Shown piece by piece: positions 25,871 through 34,519 of a DNA stretch of 64,000 nucleotides. Source of the stretch: Ignavibacteriales bacterium (GTDB taxonomy: Bacteria; Bacteroidota; Ignavibacteria; Ignavibacteriales; Ignavibacteriaceae); NCBI GenBank assembly GCA_016700155.1, contig CP065001.1, positions 3,534,001 through 3,598,000 of the forward strand. The letters run 5' to 3'. The stretch's first letter is position 1. The number at the start of each line of letters is the position of its first letter. The notes under the pieces were generated by a model. The model was not told the DNA's origin and did no database searches. It saw only the letters and a list, made by a program, of their open reading frames with translations. The translations under genes were made by a program, and so were the position numbers.

Positions 25871-26965
25871 ATGAAAAAGTTGTTAATGATTTTATCGTTT
25901 GTATTATTCATTCACTCTTTATCCTTTGCACAGAGGATAAAAGATATTACATACCTGACAGGAGAAAATTCCGAACAGGTAATCGGATATGGAATTGTAG
26001 TTGGTTTATCAGGGACCGGTGATAGTCACAGATCAATTTTTACAGTTCAGTCCATTACAAGTATGTTAAAAAGATTTGGAATAACCGTTCCTCAATCTGA
26101 TTTAAGAACAAAAAACGTTGCCGCAGTTATGGTTACAGCAACATTAAATTCATACCTGAAAACAGGGGCTAAGTTTGATGTTACAGTTTCATCTCTTGGT
26201 GATGCATCAAGTCTGTTAGGCGGAACTTTACTTATGACTCCCCTTTCAGGAATGAGCGGAACAGTTTATGGTTTTGCACAAGGTCCGGTTTCTGTCGGAG
26301 GTTATGATATAAATACACCCACCGGAAATCGTGTTGCAAAAAATCAAACTCTTGCGGGTAGAGTTCCAATGGGTGGTGTTTTAAAAGAAGCAGTTAAACA
26401 AAATCCATTATCAAACCAGGATTTAAGTTTGTATCTAATCAAACCTGATATGACAACATCATTTAATGTTACAACTGTTATTAATGGAAAGTTTGGAGAC
26501 GGCACTGCAATATCAACAGATGCAACAGAAATAAAAGTTAAAGTTCCTGCTGACAGGCAAGCTGATATTGTAGGATTTATTGCTGAACTTGAATCAATTC
26601 CAGTTACAATAGACAACACAGCAAAAGTAGTTTTAAATGAAAGAACCGGAACAATTGTCGCCGGAAGTAATGTTAAAATTCTTCCTGTGACAATCTCACA
26701 TGGAAATCTTAACATAACCATAAGATCATATCCAATCATTTCACAGCCGGGAGCTTTTTCTTCAGGAAGAACTGAAGTATTCAACAACATAGTTCCTTAC
26801 GCAACACAGGATTCAACAAACTCAATTGCAATTGAAGGTGCATCAAACGTACAGGAAGTCGCTGCAGCTTTAAATTCATTAAAGGTTAGACCACTTGATA
26901 TAATCCAAATATTCCAGGCGTTAAAAGAAGCCGGAGCTTTGGTTGCAGAATTAGTAATCATCTGA
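25871..26965 (+). CDS. flgI: Flagellar P-ring protein FlgI
   Basis: 364 residues from the chosen ATG. The upstream in-frame ATG at 25865 overlaps the AGGA that serves the second ATG at the right distance, so 25871 is preferred. A signal peptide (about 1-20, ending SFAQ) leads into the FlgI patterns RIKDITYLTGENSEQVIGYG and IVVGLSGTGDS, the long conserved body with PTGNRVAKNQ, and the C-terminal LRVRPLDIIQIFQALKEAG-type helix (here LKVRPLDI). FlgI forms the ring in the peptidoglycan layer. Confidence 0.96.
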   Translation: MKKLLMILSFVLFIHSLSFAQRIKDITYLTGENSEQVIGYGIVVGLSGTGDSHRSIFTVQSITSMLKRFGITVPQSDLRTKNVAAVMVTATLNSYLKTGAKFDVTVSSLGDASSLLGGTLLMTPLSGMSGTVYGFAQGPVSVGGYDINTPTGNRVAKNQTLAGRVPMGGVLKEAVKQNPLSNQDLSLYLIKPDMTTSFNVTTVINGKFGDGTAISTDATEIKVKVPADRQADIVGFIAELESIPVTIDNTAKVVLNERTGTIVAGSNVKILPVTISHGNLNITIRSYPIISQPGAFSSGRTEVFNNIVPYATQDSTNSIAIEGASNVQEVAAALNSLKVRPLDIIQIFQALKEAGALVAELVII

Positions 26966-26967
26966 TA

Positions 26968-27786
26968 ATGATGGACGAAATAAAATTAAAAATAACTGAT
27001 CCGAAAAAACACTTTGAGCAGTCGGCTGCTATAACAAAAAATTATAGCGACGAACAGAAGTTCAAAATTGCAAAGACATCAAAAGATTTTGAAAGTCTTT
27101 TAACATCTATGATGTTGAAGAGTATGACTTCAACAACGAACGGTTTATTCGGTGATGAGAGTTACGGCGGTGATTTCTTTAACACAATTTTTGAAACGGA
27201 ACTTGCAACGCACATTTCAAATCAACAGAGTCTTGGTGTTGCCCAGATGTTGTACAAAAAAATAACCGGCGAAGAAATGCCCAACCAGCCGGTCAAAATA
27301 AATATGAACCCGGTTGAATCTAAACCAAAATTAGAACTGAAAGTAGATATTCCAGAGAATCATACTATCAAACCGACCAATCAGTCATTAAAAAGACTGA
27401 ATAAATATGAAAACATAATTGAAGATGCAGCTAATAAATTTGGGTTGGATAAAAACCTTATAAAATCGGTTGTTTTAACAGAATCTGCCGGAAATGAACG
27501 TGCTTTATCAACAGCAAAAGCAAAAGGTTTAATGCAATTAATGGATGGAACCGCCTCTGATATGGGTGTAAAAAACGTGTGGGATCCCCGCGAAAATATC
27601 TTCGGCGGGACTAAATATTTAAGCGAAATGCTTCGACAATATAATGGGGATTTGAAGCTTGCCCTTGCCAGTTATAATGCTGGTCCGGGCAATGTAAATA
27701 AATATAATGGTGTTCCTCCTTTTGAAGAAACGAGGAATTATATCCAGAGAGTTCTCGGATATTACAATCATTTAAATCAAATATGA
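26968..27786 (+). CDS. flgJ: FlgJ-type rod-binding protein fused to lytic transglycosylase
   Basis: 272 residues. The N-terminal rod-binding domain (about 30-100) has KTSKDFESLLTSMMLKSM and FFNTIFETELA. A linker (100-140) leads to a C-terminal SLT (goose-lysozyme-like family 1) domain: VLTESAGNERAL with catalytic Glu172, AKGLMQLM and LALASYNAGPGNVNKY. It would cap the rod and cut peptidoglycan for rod passage. Enteric FlgJ carries a glucosaminidase-type domain instead, so this is the alternative fusion. No signal peptide; export would go through the flagellar pathway. Confidence 0.93.
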   Translation: MMDEIKLKITDPKKHFEQSAAITKNYSDEQKFKIAKTSKDFESLLTSMMLKSMTSTTNGLFGDESYGGDFFNTIFETELATHISNQQSLGVAQMLYKKITGEEMPNQPVKINMNPVESKPKLELKVDIPENHTIKPTNQSLKRLNKYENIIEDAANKFGLDKNLIKSVVLTESAGNERALSTAKAKGLMQLMDGTASDMGVKNVWDPRENIFGGTKYLSEMLRQYNGDLKLALASYNAGPGNVNKYNGVPPFEETRNYIQRVLGYYNHLNQI

Positions 27787-27787
27787 G

Positions 27788-28240
27788 ATGATGATGAACG
27801 AACTATTAAATTCTTTAACCGAACAGCAATCAAATCTTCAGGAGTTTCTTGGTGTTGTACAGAAGCAACAACGAGCATTGGTGGAAAATAATCTTACTTC
27901 GCTTGAGGAAAGCATCAGCCTTGAGGAAAAGGTTCTTCAAAAAATTGAAATGACTGAAAAGAACCGTGAAGAAATAATGAAGAACTTATCAAGCGCTTAT
28001 TCGATCAAAATTAAATCGTTAAGTGTTAGTGATTTTTTAAAGCAAATAGGAAACGTCAATCATCCTTTGGTTCAGAAAATAACAGAACTATCGGATGCAA
28101 TAAAAACAGTTATCACAGATATAACTAAAGTTAATTACCAGAATAAACAGTTGATAAATCACTCAAGAAATTTTATTAAGGAAACAGTTAACCTGGTATT
28201 TGGAACAAGCGGGAGTCAACTCTTAGATAAGAGGATGTAA
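27788..28240 (+). CDS. flgN: FlgN-like chaperone for FlgK/FlgL
   Basis: 150 residues, all helical, with EQQSNLQEFLGVVQKQQRAL and a second helix NLTSLEESISLEEKVLQKIE, the FlgN_FlgN-like pattern. FlgN binds the C-termini of the hook-junction proteins FlgK and FlgL and delivers them to the gate. It sits directly before flgK and flgL. Three consecutive ATG codons (27788, 27791, 27794) make the start uncertain. Confidence 0.85.
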   Translation: MMMNELLNSLTEQQSNLQEFLGVVQKQQRALVENNLTSLEESISLEEKVLQKIEMTEKNREEIMKNLSSAYSIKIKSLSVSDFLKQIGNVNHPLVQKITELSDAIKTVITDITKVNYQNKQLINHSRNFIKETVNLVFGTSGSQLLDKRM

Positions 28241-28241
28241 A

Positions 28242-29600
28242 ATGAGTATCAGCAGAATATTTGATATATCAAGAAGGTCTTTAGCAGTTTATCAGCGTGC
28301 GCTTGATGTTACTGCTCATAATATTTCTAACTCGTCTAATCCGAATTTTTCAAGACAGAGAGTTTTAATCACCACAGAGACTCCGGAAATAACTGCCGGA
28401 TTTATCTGGGGAACAGGTGCTAAACTTGACAATATTCTGCGTGCCCGTAACCAGATGAACGATTCACAGATAAGAACAAATAATTACAAGTTTGCAAGCA
28501 GCTACAAACAATCAGAACTATTGGGACAGGTAGAAGAAGCTTTTTCCGAACCATCCGAACTGGGATTATCAAGTTTGATGAATGAGTTTTTCAGTTCATG
28601 GACTGAATTATCCGTTTCACCAAACTCAACACCTTTAAGAAGCAACGTTGTGCATGCCGCGCAAAAACTTTCATCAAAAGTAAAAAGTATTCACGATAAT
28701 CTTGAAGTAATAAAGAATGATACTTTAAGTGAATATAAAGAAGGTGTAAATACACTAAACAGACTTCTTTCAGAAATCAAAACTCTTAATCAGCAGATCT
28801 ATGAAACAAGTGTGGCGGGATATTCGCCTAACGATTTACTTGATCAACGGGATGCAGCGATTGACCAGTTAAGCACGCTTACAAACATTACTGTTTCAAT
28901 GGACAGTGATAATATGGTCAGCATATCCATTGGCGGCGTGTTTGCGGTTAACAGGAATCATTCATCAGAATTTAAGATAAAAACAACAAACGGAAAACTT
29001 GGATTAACAACAACGGATTCCAATCTTGATGTGAATATAATCGGCGGTGAACTTCACGCTTTATCCGATGTTTATTCAAACAAGATTCCCGACTACCTGG
29101 ATAAAGTTGATGAAGTAGTTAACCAGTTATTTAATTCAGTTAATGCTCTTCATACAACAGGTCATACTTTAACTGATCCTCCGCAGACGAATATTAATTT
29201 CTTTGAAAGTTTTACGAACGGTTTCCTTACAATAAATAATGATATCATCAATAACCCTAATCTCATCGCCGCTTCTGCAGATGGAACCTCCGGCAACGGA
29301 GAGATTGCTTTGCAGATTTCTGAATTGATGAATCAAACGATTTTAAATGGTTCCACTCTGGGCGATATATACGGTAATCTGGTAAGCCAGATTGGAAATG
29401 AAAAATTATCAGCTTCGCAATCTGCTGAATCAAGCTTGCTGATACTTGAGCAGCTTGATATGCAGCGCGCATCTTATTCAGGTGTTTCGATTGATGAAGA
29501 GATGACAAATGTTATAAAATTCCAGCGTTCTTACGATGCATCGGCAAAATTAATAAAGGTTGCTGATGAAATGCTGGAAACACTAATCAATATGGTGTAA
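28242..29600 (+). CDS. flgK: Hook-filament junction protein FlgK
   Basis: 452 residues. The N-terminal D0 segment RRSLAVYQRALDVTAHNISN is followed by NPNFSRQRV. The central region has DQRDAAIDQLSTLTNITV and the C-terminus SGVSIDEEMTNVIKFQRSYD with the closing helix VADEMLETLINMV. It is the first junction protein, added after hook completion. It is shorter than Salmonella FlgK (553), lacking part of the outer domains. It starts one base after flgN. Confidence 0.97.
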   Translation: MSISRIFDISRRSLAVYQRALDVTAHNISNSSNPNFSRQRVLITTETPEITAGFIWGTGAKLDNILRARNQMNDSQIRTNNYKFASSYKQSELLGQVEEAFSEPSELGLSSLMNEFFSSWTELSVSPNSTPLRSNVVHAAQKLSSKVKSIHDNLEVIKNDTLSEYKEGVNTLNRLLSEIKTLNQQIYETSVAGYSPNDLLDQRDAAIDQLSTLTNITVSMDSDNMVSISIGGVFAVNRNHSSEFKIKTTNGKLGLTTTDSNLDVNIIGGELHALSDVYSNKIPDYLDKVDEVVNQLFNSVNALHTTGHTLTDPPQTNINFFESFTNGFLTINNDIINNPNLIAASADGTSGNGEIALQISELMNQTILNGSTLGDIYGNLVSQIGNEKLSASQSAESSLLILEQLDMQRASYSGVSIDEEMTNVIKFQRSYDASAKLIKVADEMLETLINMV

Positions 29601-29603
29601 GCT

Positions 29604-30860
29604 ATGAGAATATCTGATTTAATGATCTCTAATAATTACCTGAGAAACCTTAACAGGAATAAATCACGTCTTGAAGAGATCCAGTCACAACTGTCGACAA
29701 TGAAAAAAATTAATAGACCTTCAGACTCGCCGGCGGCTGCAACTAAAATTTTAAGATTAAACACACAGATCGGACAATCGGATCTTTTCGCAAAAAATAT
29801 TTCTAACAGCCTGTCGTTTATACAGGAAACAACATTCGGTATGGAGAACATACAGGATGAGATCACGAAAATAATGTCGACCCTTACAGAAATTGGTAAT
29901 ACTACAAACCAGGAAAATCTTGACCTGTTTGCAGACCAGATAGACCTGGCAATAAAGGCAATTCTTGATGCCGCTAATTCAAATTATGACGGCAAGTATG
30001 TATTTGGTGGTACCGACTATTCAACTACTCCTTTTGGTTTTACTGCCGACGGAACAGCTATCGAAATCAAACCAGGAGATATTTCAGGTAAACAGAATGT
30101 GAAAGTTGGACACAATATCTTTCAGAAAATAAATATTACGGGTACAGAATTATTCGGAACGATTGTTAAACAAGCAGGTAATCTTGATGTAAATGCTGCT
30201 GTTGGTTCAGTTACAACTAATCAGCTTTCAGTTTATGATGCACAGGGACAACAGTATACACTTACCCTTAACTACACAAAAACCGCCGCAAACACGTATG
30301 ATCTTTCTTATGATATAACAGATAGTGGCGGCACATCAGTTTATACAACAGCTCCTGCACCAAAACAAATTGTATTCAATTCTTCTACAGGAAGAATTGA
30401 AAGTATTGACGGAGACGAACCATCCTCTTTTAATATAACCGTCCCGGGAAGAAATATTAATTTTAACTTTGATCCGCTATCACTTAAGGAAACGAATGCA
30501 GCGGCTTCAATAAGTATGAGTGCAAACCAGGATGTAGATATTTTTAATACTCTTATAATGATCCGCGATAATCTGAGAAACGGTGTTGTTCCTACTTCTG
30601 TTGAAGAAGAAAGAGTAAAATCATTCAACAGGCATTTACTTAATAAAATGTCTGAACTGGGAAATGTCACCAACCAGCTATATTCTGCCGAAGAATTATT
30701 AGGCAGCCAGAAACTTATTCTGGAAGGATTGAAATCTAAAGAACAGGACGTTGATGTTGCCAAAGCAATAATGGATTTGCAAACACAGGATTATCTTCTT
30801 CAGGTATCATATAAACTCTCTGCGACTGTGCTACCGAAGTCGCTTCTTGATTACTTATGA
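29604..30860 (+). CDS. flgL: Hook-filament junction protein FlgL
   Basis: 418 residues. The N-terminus is MRISDLMISNNYLRNLNRNK followed by the flagellin-like KINRPSDSPAAATKILRL. The C-terminus keeps QDVDVAKAIMDLQTQDYLLQ. It has an inserted Ig-like region (about 195-300) with the AQGQQYTLTLNYT pattern similar to FlgE outer domains, making it longer than Salmonella FlgL (317). It ends in a 4-base overlap with motA. Confidence 0.95.
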   Translation: MRISDLMISNNYLRNLNRNKSRLEEIQSQLSTMKKINRPSDSPAAATKILRLNTQIGQSDLFAKNISNSLSFIQETTFGMENIQDEITKIMSTLTEIGNTTNQENLDLFADQIDLAIKAILDAANSNYDGKYVFGGTDYSTTPFGFTADGTAIEIKPGDISGKQNVKVGHNIFQKINITGTELFGTIVKQAGNLDVNAAVGSVTTNQLSVYDAQGQQYTLTLNYTKTAANTYDLSYDITDSGGTSVYTTAPAPKQIVFNSSTGRIESIDGDEPSSFNITVPGRNINFNFDPLSLKETNAAASISMSANQDVDIFNTLIMIRDNLRNGVVPTSVEEERVKSFNRHLLNKMSELGNVTNQLYSAEELLGSQKLILEGLKSKEQDVDVAKAIMDLQTQDYLLQVSYKLSATVLPKSLLDYL

Positions 30861-31627
30861 TTAATAAACTCGGCACATTAAACGGCTTATTTTTGGGGAT
30901 TGCATCGATATTCGGTGCATTTCTTATTGAAGGAGGTTCCTTATCAGCGCTTTTTCTCTTTGCCCCGCTGCTTGTTGTATTCGGCGGAACTTTTTCGGCA
31001 ACTATAATTGGATTCGGGATGGAGAGGTTCAAAAATATTTTCAGCCTGATTAAAAGAGCGTACTTCCCCGTTGAGTATAATCTTAGACAGATGATTTACA
31101 GCTTTGTGGATTTTTCAGTAAAGAGCCGGAGAGAAGGATTGCTTTCCATTGAACGTGATATCGAAACACTTGAGTATGAATTCCCGAAAAAACTTTTGAA
31201 GTATGCTGTTGACGGAACTGATTCAGAATCACTGCAGAACCTTGCATTACTTGAAATGAAAGCGACACAGGAAAGACACTATTCCAATATTTTTATTTTT
31301 ACAAAGATGGGCGGTTATGCCCCGACAATGGGAATACTTGGAACAGTTATGGCGTTGATAATGACCCTTGCCAACGCAGGCAGTGAACCAACAATACTTA
31401 TTAAGAATATTGCATCCGCATTTATTGCTACACTATGGGGTGTACTTAGCGCAAATATAATATGGCTCCCTATCGGAGATAGATTAAAGAAATGTCATTT
31501 AGAAGAAAAACATATGATGGAGATATCCTTGGAGGGGGCATTAGCATTACAGAATGGCGAGATCCCTTCAATACTGAAGGCAAGAATGGTAAGCCTGCTG
31601 CCCCAAAAAGATCAACTAAGCATGTAA
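30857..31627 (+). CDS. motA: Stator protein MotA, first copy (short MotA/PomA type)
   Basis: 256 residues with four membrane helices (about 10-28, 35-54, 150-172, 182-204). Conserved stretches include FTKMGGYAPTMGILGTVMAL (helix 3 region) and SAFIATLWGVLSANIIWLPI. The canonical ending EGALALQNGEIPSILKARM shows that the C-terminus is intact. With MotB it forms the ion-driven stator. Its last 136 bases overlap the motB frame. The short form resembles MotA/MotP/PomA of about 250-260 residues. Confidence 0.94.
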   Translation: MINKLGTLNGLFLGIASIFGAFLIEGGSLSALFLFAPLLVVFGGTFSATIIGFGMERFKNIFSLIKRAYFPVEYNLRQMIYSFVDFSVKSRREGLLSIERDIETLEYEFPKKLLKYAVDGTDSESLQNLALLEMKATQERHYSNIFIFTKMGGYAPTMGILGTVMALIMTLANAGSEPTILIKNIASAFIATLWGVLSANIIWLPIGDRLKKCHLEEKHMMEISLEGALALQNGEIPSILKARMVSLLPQKDQLSM

Positions 31628-32307
31628 GGCTGCTCGAGCTCGAAGATACTCCATATACTGAAGACGCTGAAAAAGACCGGTACCTGATAACGTACGCTGA
31701 TCTTATAACTTTGTTATTAGGACTTTTTATTATTTTGTATTCAATTTCAAATGTTGATGTTCAAAAGTTCAGCAAGATGATTTCCGCAATGGGTAATTTT
31801 TTTGGAAGTGAAGGAAAGATCATCGGGCTAACCCAGAACCAGAATATAATTGATGTATCACCGATTGAAAATCTTAAATCGGGTCTTGACAAACTGATTA
31901 AAGAAAACGGATATGAAAGTTCAATACGTCTTGAAGAAAATGAAAGAGGTATAACACTTCATATTCTTGAAGATATATTGTTTGCATCCGGCAAAGCCGA
32001 TCTCAATTCAGGTTCGGATGTTTTACTGAGCAGGATTGCCGGAATAATCCGTGAACTGCCCAACGATTTAAGAGTTGAAGGACACACGGATAATGTTCCG
32101 ATTAATTCGGTTCAGTTCCCTTCCAACTGGCATCTGTCAGTTGCGCGAGCTTTAAGCACGGCATATTATCTGATACATAGTGAAGGACTTTCTCCTGAAA
32201 AAGTTTCGGTTGTCGGTTATTCAGAATATAAACCGATGGCAGATAACAGCTCGGAATCAGGCCGGGCACAAAACAGACGAGTAGATATAGTAATCATAAA
32301 AAAATAA
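31492..32307 (+). CDS. motB: Stator protein MotB, first copy (long N-terminus)
   Basis: 271 residues if started at the only ATG. The membrane helix follows ITYADLITLLLGLFIILYS, with the ion-binding Asp70. The plug/linker and OmpA-like peptidoglycan-binding domain (about 160-271) have VEGHTDNVPINS and GRAQNRRVDIVI. Between the ATG and the helix there is no other ATG, GTG or TTG, so the first 45 codons lie inside motA. A non-standard start nearer 31530-31630 (for example ATT after GGAGGGGG) is possible. fliW follows 6 bases later. Confidence 0.9.
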   Translation: MSFRRKTYDGDILGGGISITEWRDPFNTEGKNGKPAAPKRSTKHVRLLELEDTPYTEDAEKDRYLITYADLITLLLGLFIILYSISNVDVQKFSKMISAMGNFFGSEGKIIGLTQNQNIIDVSPIENLKSGLDKLIKENGYESSIRLEENERGITLHILEDILFASGKADLNSGSDVLLSRIAGIIRELPNDLRVEGHTDNVPINSVQFPSNWHLSVARALSTAYYLIHSEGLSPEKVSVVGYSEYKPMADNSSESGRAQNRRVDIVIIKK

Positions 32308-32313
32308 GTAAGT

Positions 32314-32697
32314 ATGAAAATCAACACACATCAATTCGGTGAAATAACTTTCGAAAAAGAGAATATCGTTAAATTCTCTTCCGGTTTATTCGGCTTTGAA
32401 TACCTGAAAAATTATCTTCTCATAAAAACAAATGAAGATCTTTTTTACTGGTTAAATTCTGTTGAAGAACCTGAAATCTCATTCCCGCTTGTAGGAGTAA
32501 GAGTAATAAATCCTACTTTTCCTGAAAAGGAAAATCACGAAGCTTTCGGGATAGTAACATTAAACCAGGATCCGTTAAAAGTTACTGTTAACCTTAAAGC
32601 TCCGGTCTACATTGATCAGAATTCAAAAACCGGGTATCAGTTAATAATTGATGAAGAAAATTTCCCGGTTGACTATAACCTTTTTATTGAAAATTAG
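32314..32697 (+). CDS. fliW: Flagellar assembly factor FliW
   Basis: 127 residues, full family length, with INTHQFGEITFEKENIVKF, the GLFGFEYLKNYLLI pattern and FGIVTLNQDPLKVTVNLKAP. In Bacillus FliW binds either flagellin or CsrA: when flagellin is exported, freed FliW binds CsrA and relieves repression of flagellin translation. Adjacent csrA (11 bases downstream) supports the same partner switch here. Flagellin itself is outside the window. Confidence 0.96.
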   Translation: MKINTHQFGEITFEKENIVKFSSGLFGFEYLKNYLLIKTNEDLFYWLNSVEEPEISFPLVGVRVINPTFPEKENHEAFGIVTLNQDPLKVTVNLKAPVYIDQNSKTGYQLIIDEENFPVDYNLFIEN

Positions 32698-32708
32698 AAA
32701 AGAGCGTT

Positions 32709-32948
32709 ATGCTGATATTAACAAGAAAACCAGACGATGAAATAATTATTAACTCCAACATAAGAGTTAAGATTCTTTCAGTTAATGATAATCAGGTCAG
32801 GCTTGGTATTGAAGCGCCTGCAGAAATAGAAATTCTAAGGGGCGAGCTTTATGAAAAAGTAAAAGAAAATGCTATCAAAGCTTCTCAGCAAAGTAAACAG
32901 AAACTGGCTGATGTCTCAAAATTAAAAGTAAACAAAATGGGGTCGTAA
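32709..32948 (+). CDS. csrA: Translational regulator CsrA
   Basis: 79 residues. MLILTRKPDDEIIINSNIRV, LGIEAPAEIEILRGELYEKV and a polar helical tail (60-79) are typical of the longer, FliW-regulated CsrA type. It is an RNA-binding dimer that recognises GGA in hairpin loops near ribosome sites. A GGA-rich two-hairpin leader is present before flgE in this window (5854-5932). The stop is one base before a TTG-started REC-HPt gene. Confidence 0.97.
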   Translation: MLILTRKPDDEIIINSNIRVKILSVNDNQVRLGIEAPAEIEILRGELYEKVKENAIKASQQSKQKLADVSKLKVNKMGS

Positions 32949-32949
32949 A

Positions 32950-33669
32950 TTGGAAAAGCCGAACAGGAATATAACGATACTTGTTGTTGACGATTCTGAT
33001 ATTATAAGACAGTCACTCAAAACTTTTTTCAGAGATTATAATATTGATGTGATAACATGCCATGACGGTCTTGAAGGAATTCAAAAATCGATTGAGCATA
33101 AACCAAGCTTAATTTTCCTTGACCTTATGATGCCGAATTTCGACGGTGTAAAAATGCTGCAGGTAATCAAAGTGCTTGATGATCTTAAAACAATTCCTGT
33201 ACTGGTAATAAGCGGCAACACAAACAAACGTAATGTTATTGCGTCGATTGAAGCCGGCGCGGACAGGGTAATATCAAAGCCTTTACAGAAAGATGTGATA
33301 CTCAAAAATGTCGGTGAAATACTCGGTGAGGATTTCCTGGCATCTCACAAAAAAGGAAATATTATTTCTGAACAGGATAACAAAGAGATTATCCAGAAAC
33401 TTAGAGAATTTTTCATAAACAGCTTTCAAATAAAGCGTGACGGGATAAATCATGCTTTACAAAGTAAAAATAATGTTTTGTTGAGAGCAATAATTCATGA
33501 AATCAAAGGAACGGGCGGCGCTATTGGTTACCCCGAACTTACTAAGGTAAGTACGGATATAGAAACTTTGCTTAGATCAGGTAACGTAGACTGGGACTTA
33601 ATTAAAACTAAATGTGATAAAATATTATTAATCGCTACTGAAATAGAATCTTCATTTATATGTTTGTAA
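32950..33669 (+). CDS. REC-HPt phosphorelay protein
   Basis: 239 residues, TTG start. The receiver domain (about 8-125) has DD at 14-15, phospho-acceptor Asp58 in FLDLMMP, and Lys in VISKPL. A C-terminal HPt domain (about 145-235) has IIHEIKGTGGAIGYPEL with His183. Such a protein can take a phosphoryl group and pass it on without a DNA-binding output. It lies between csrA and the second stator pair and overlaps motA2 by 10 bases. The hybrid kinase that would feed it is not obvious. Confidence 0.9.
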   Translation: MEKPNRNITILVVDDSDIIRQSLKTFFRDYNIDVITCHDGLEGIQKSIEHKPSLIFLDLMMPNFDGVKMLQVIKVLDDLKTIPVLVISGNTNKRNVIASIEAGADRVISKPLQKDVILKNVGEILGEDFLASHKKGNIISEQDNKEIIQKLREFFINSFQIKRDGINHALQSKNNVLLRAIIHEIKGTGGAIGYPELTKVSTDIETLLRSGNVDWDLIKTKCDKILLIATEIESSFICL

Positions 33670-34517
33670 TAATTGGCTTTGCTGTAGTTGTCGTTTCAAT
33701 TGTAGTCGGTTTTTTAATAGCCGGCGGAAACTTAGTGTTGCTTTTGCAATGGGCTGAATTTCTTATCATCGGCGGTGCCGCAATCGGCAGTATGCTGATC
33801 TCTGCGCCCCTGTCTCTAATAAAAAAGATAATGGCTGCTGTGCCTAAGACTATGAAACCATCCCACTACAGTAAGCAGGACTATATGGAACTTTTAAAAT
33901 CATTTAATGATCTGTTCCTTGTTGCGCAGCGTGATGGCTTGCTTGCAATAGAAAAGCACATAGAAACACCCGAGCAGAGTGAAATACTCTCAATGAATAA
34001 GAAATTTATTTCGAATGAGTTTACCAGGAATTTTTTCTGCGACACAATGAAAGTGATGCTGACAGGCGGTGTTCCGCCCCATGAACTTGAGGGATTGATT
34101 GACACAGAAATCGAAACATACGAGCTTGAGCAAAAACCTATTTCAGCAACTATAGGTCGGGTTGGAGATTCATTACCCGGTCTTGGAATTGTAGCCGCGG
34201 TATTGGGAATTATTGTTACTATGGCATCCATCAATGAAGGTGCGGAGGCAGTCGGTCATCACGTAGCCGCTGCTTTAGTGGGAACATTCCTCGGCGTGTT
34301 AATGGCTTATGGTTTTATTAATCCGCTAGCAGCAAATATTGAACATGGACTCGAAGAAGAAATCCGTTACCTCGAAACAATTAAAGCATGCATAGTCGCT
34401 TATGCAAAAGGTAATCCGCCAATCATTGCAACTGAAATTGCACGCAGGACTATTTTTTCTGATTACAGACCAACATTCACCGAACTTGAACGTTATATTC
34501 GCGGAAAGAAAGAATAA
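33660..34517 (+). CDS. motA2: Stator protein MotA, second copy (long, proton-type)
   Basis: 285 residues, close to the 283-295 of proteobacterial proton-driven MotA. N-terminal helices (VIIGFAVVVVSIVVGFLIAGG, then LLLQWAEFLIIGGAAIGSML) precede a large cytoplasmic loop. The helix 3-4 region is GDSLPGLGIVAAVLGIIVTM, with HHVAAALVGTFLGVLMAYGF. It differs strongly from the 30857 copy, so the two pairs are not a recent duplication. It is followed 2 bases later by motB2. Confidence 0.95.
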   Translation: MFVIIGFAVVVVSIVVGFLIAGGNLVLLLQWAEFLIIGGAAIGSMLISAPLSLIKKIMAAVPKTMKPSHYSKQDYMELLKSFNDLFLVAQRDGLLAIEKHIETPEQSEILSMNKKFISNEFTRNFFCDTMKVMLTGGVPPHELEGLIDTEIETYELEQKPISATIGRVGDSLPGLGIVAAVLGIIVTMASINEGAEAVGHHVAAALVGTFLGVLMAYGFINPLAANIEHGLEEEIRYLETIKACIVAYAKGNPPIIATEIARRTIFSDYRPTFTELERYIRGKKE

Positions 34518-34519
34518 AA

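Noticed and set aside
31492..31627. Frameshift or assembly error joining motA and motB
   Set aside because: Both frames end and begin with family-typical sequence and the motA C-terminus is canonical, so an overlap is the simpler reading; relatives would be needed to decide.
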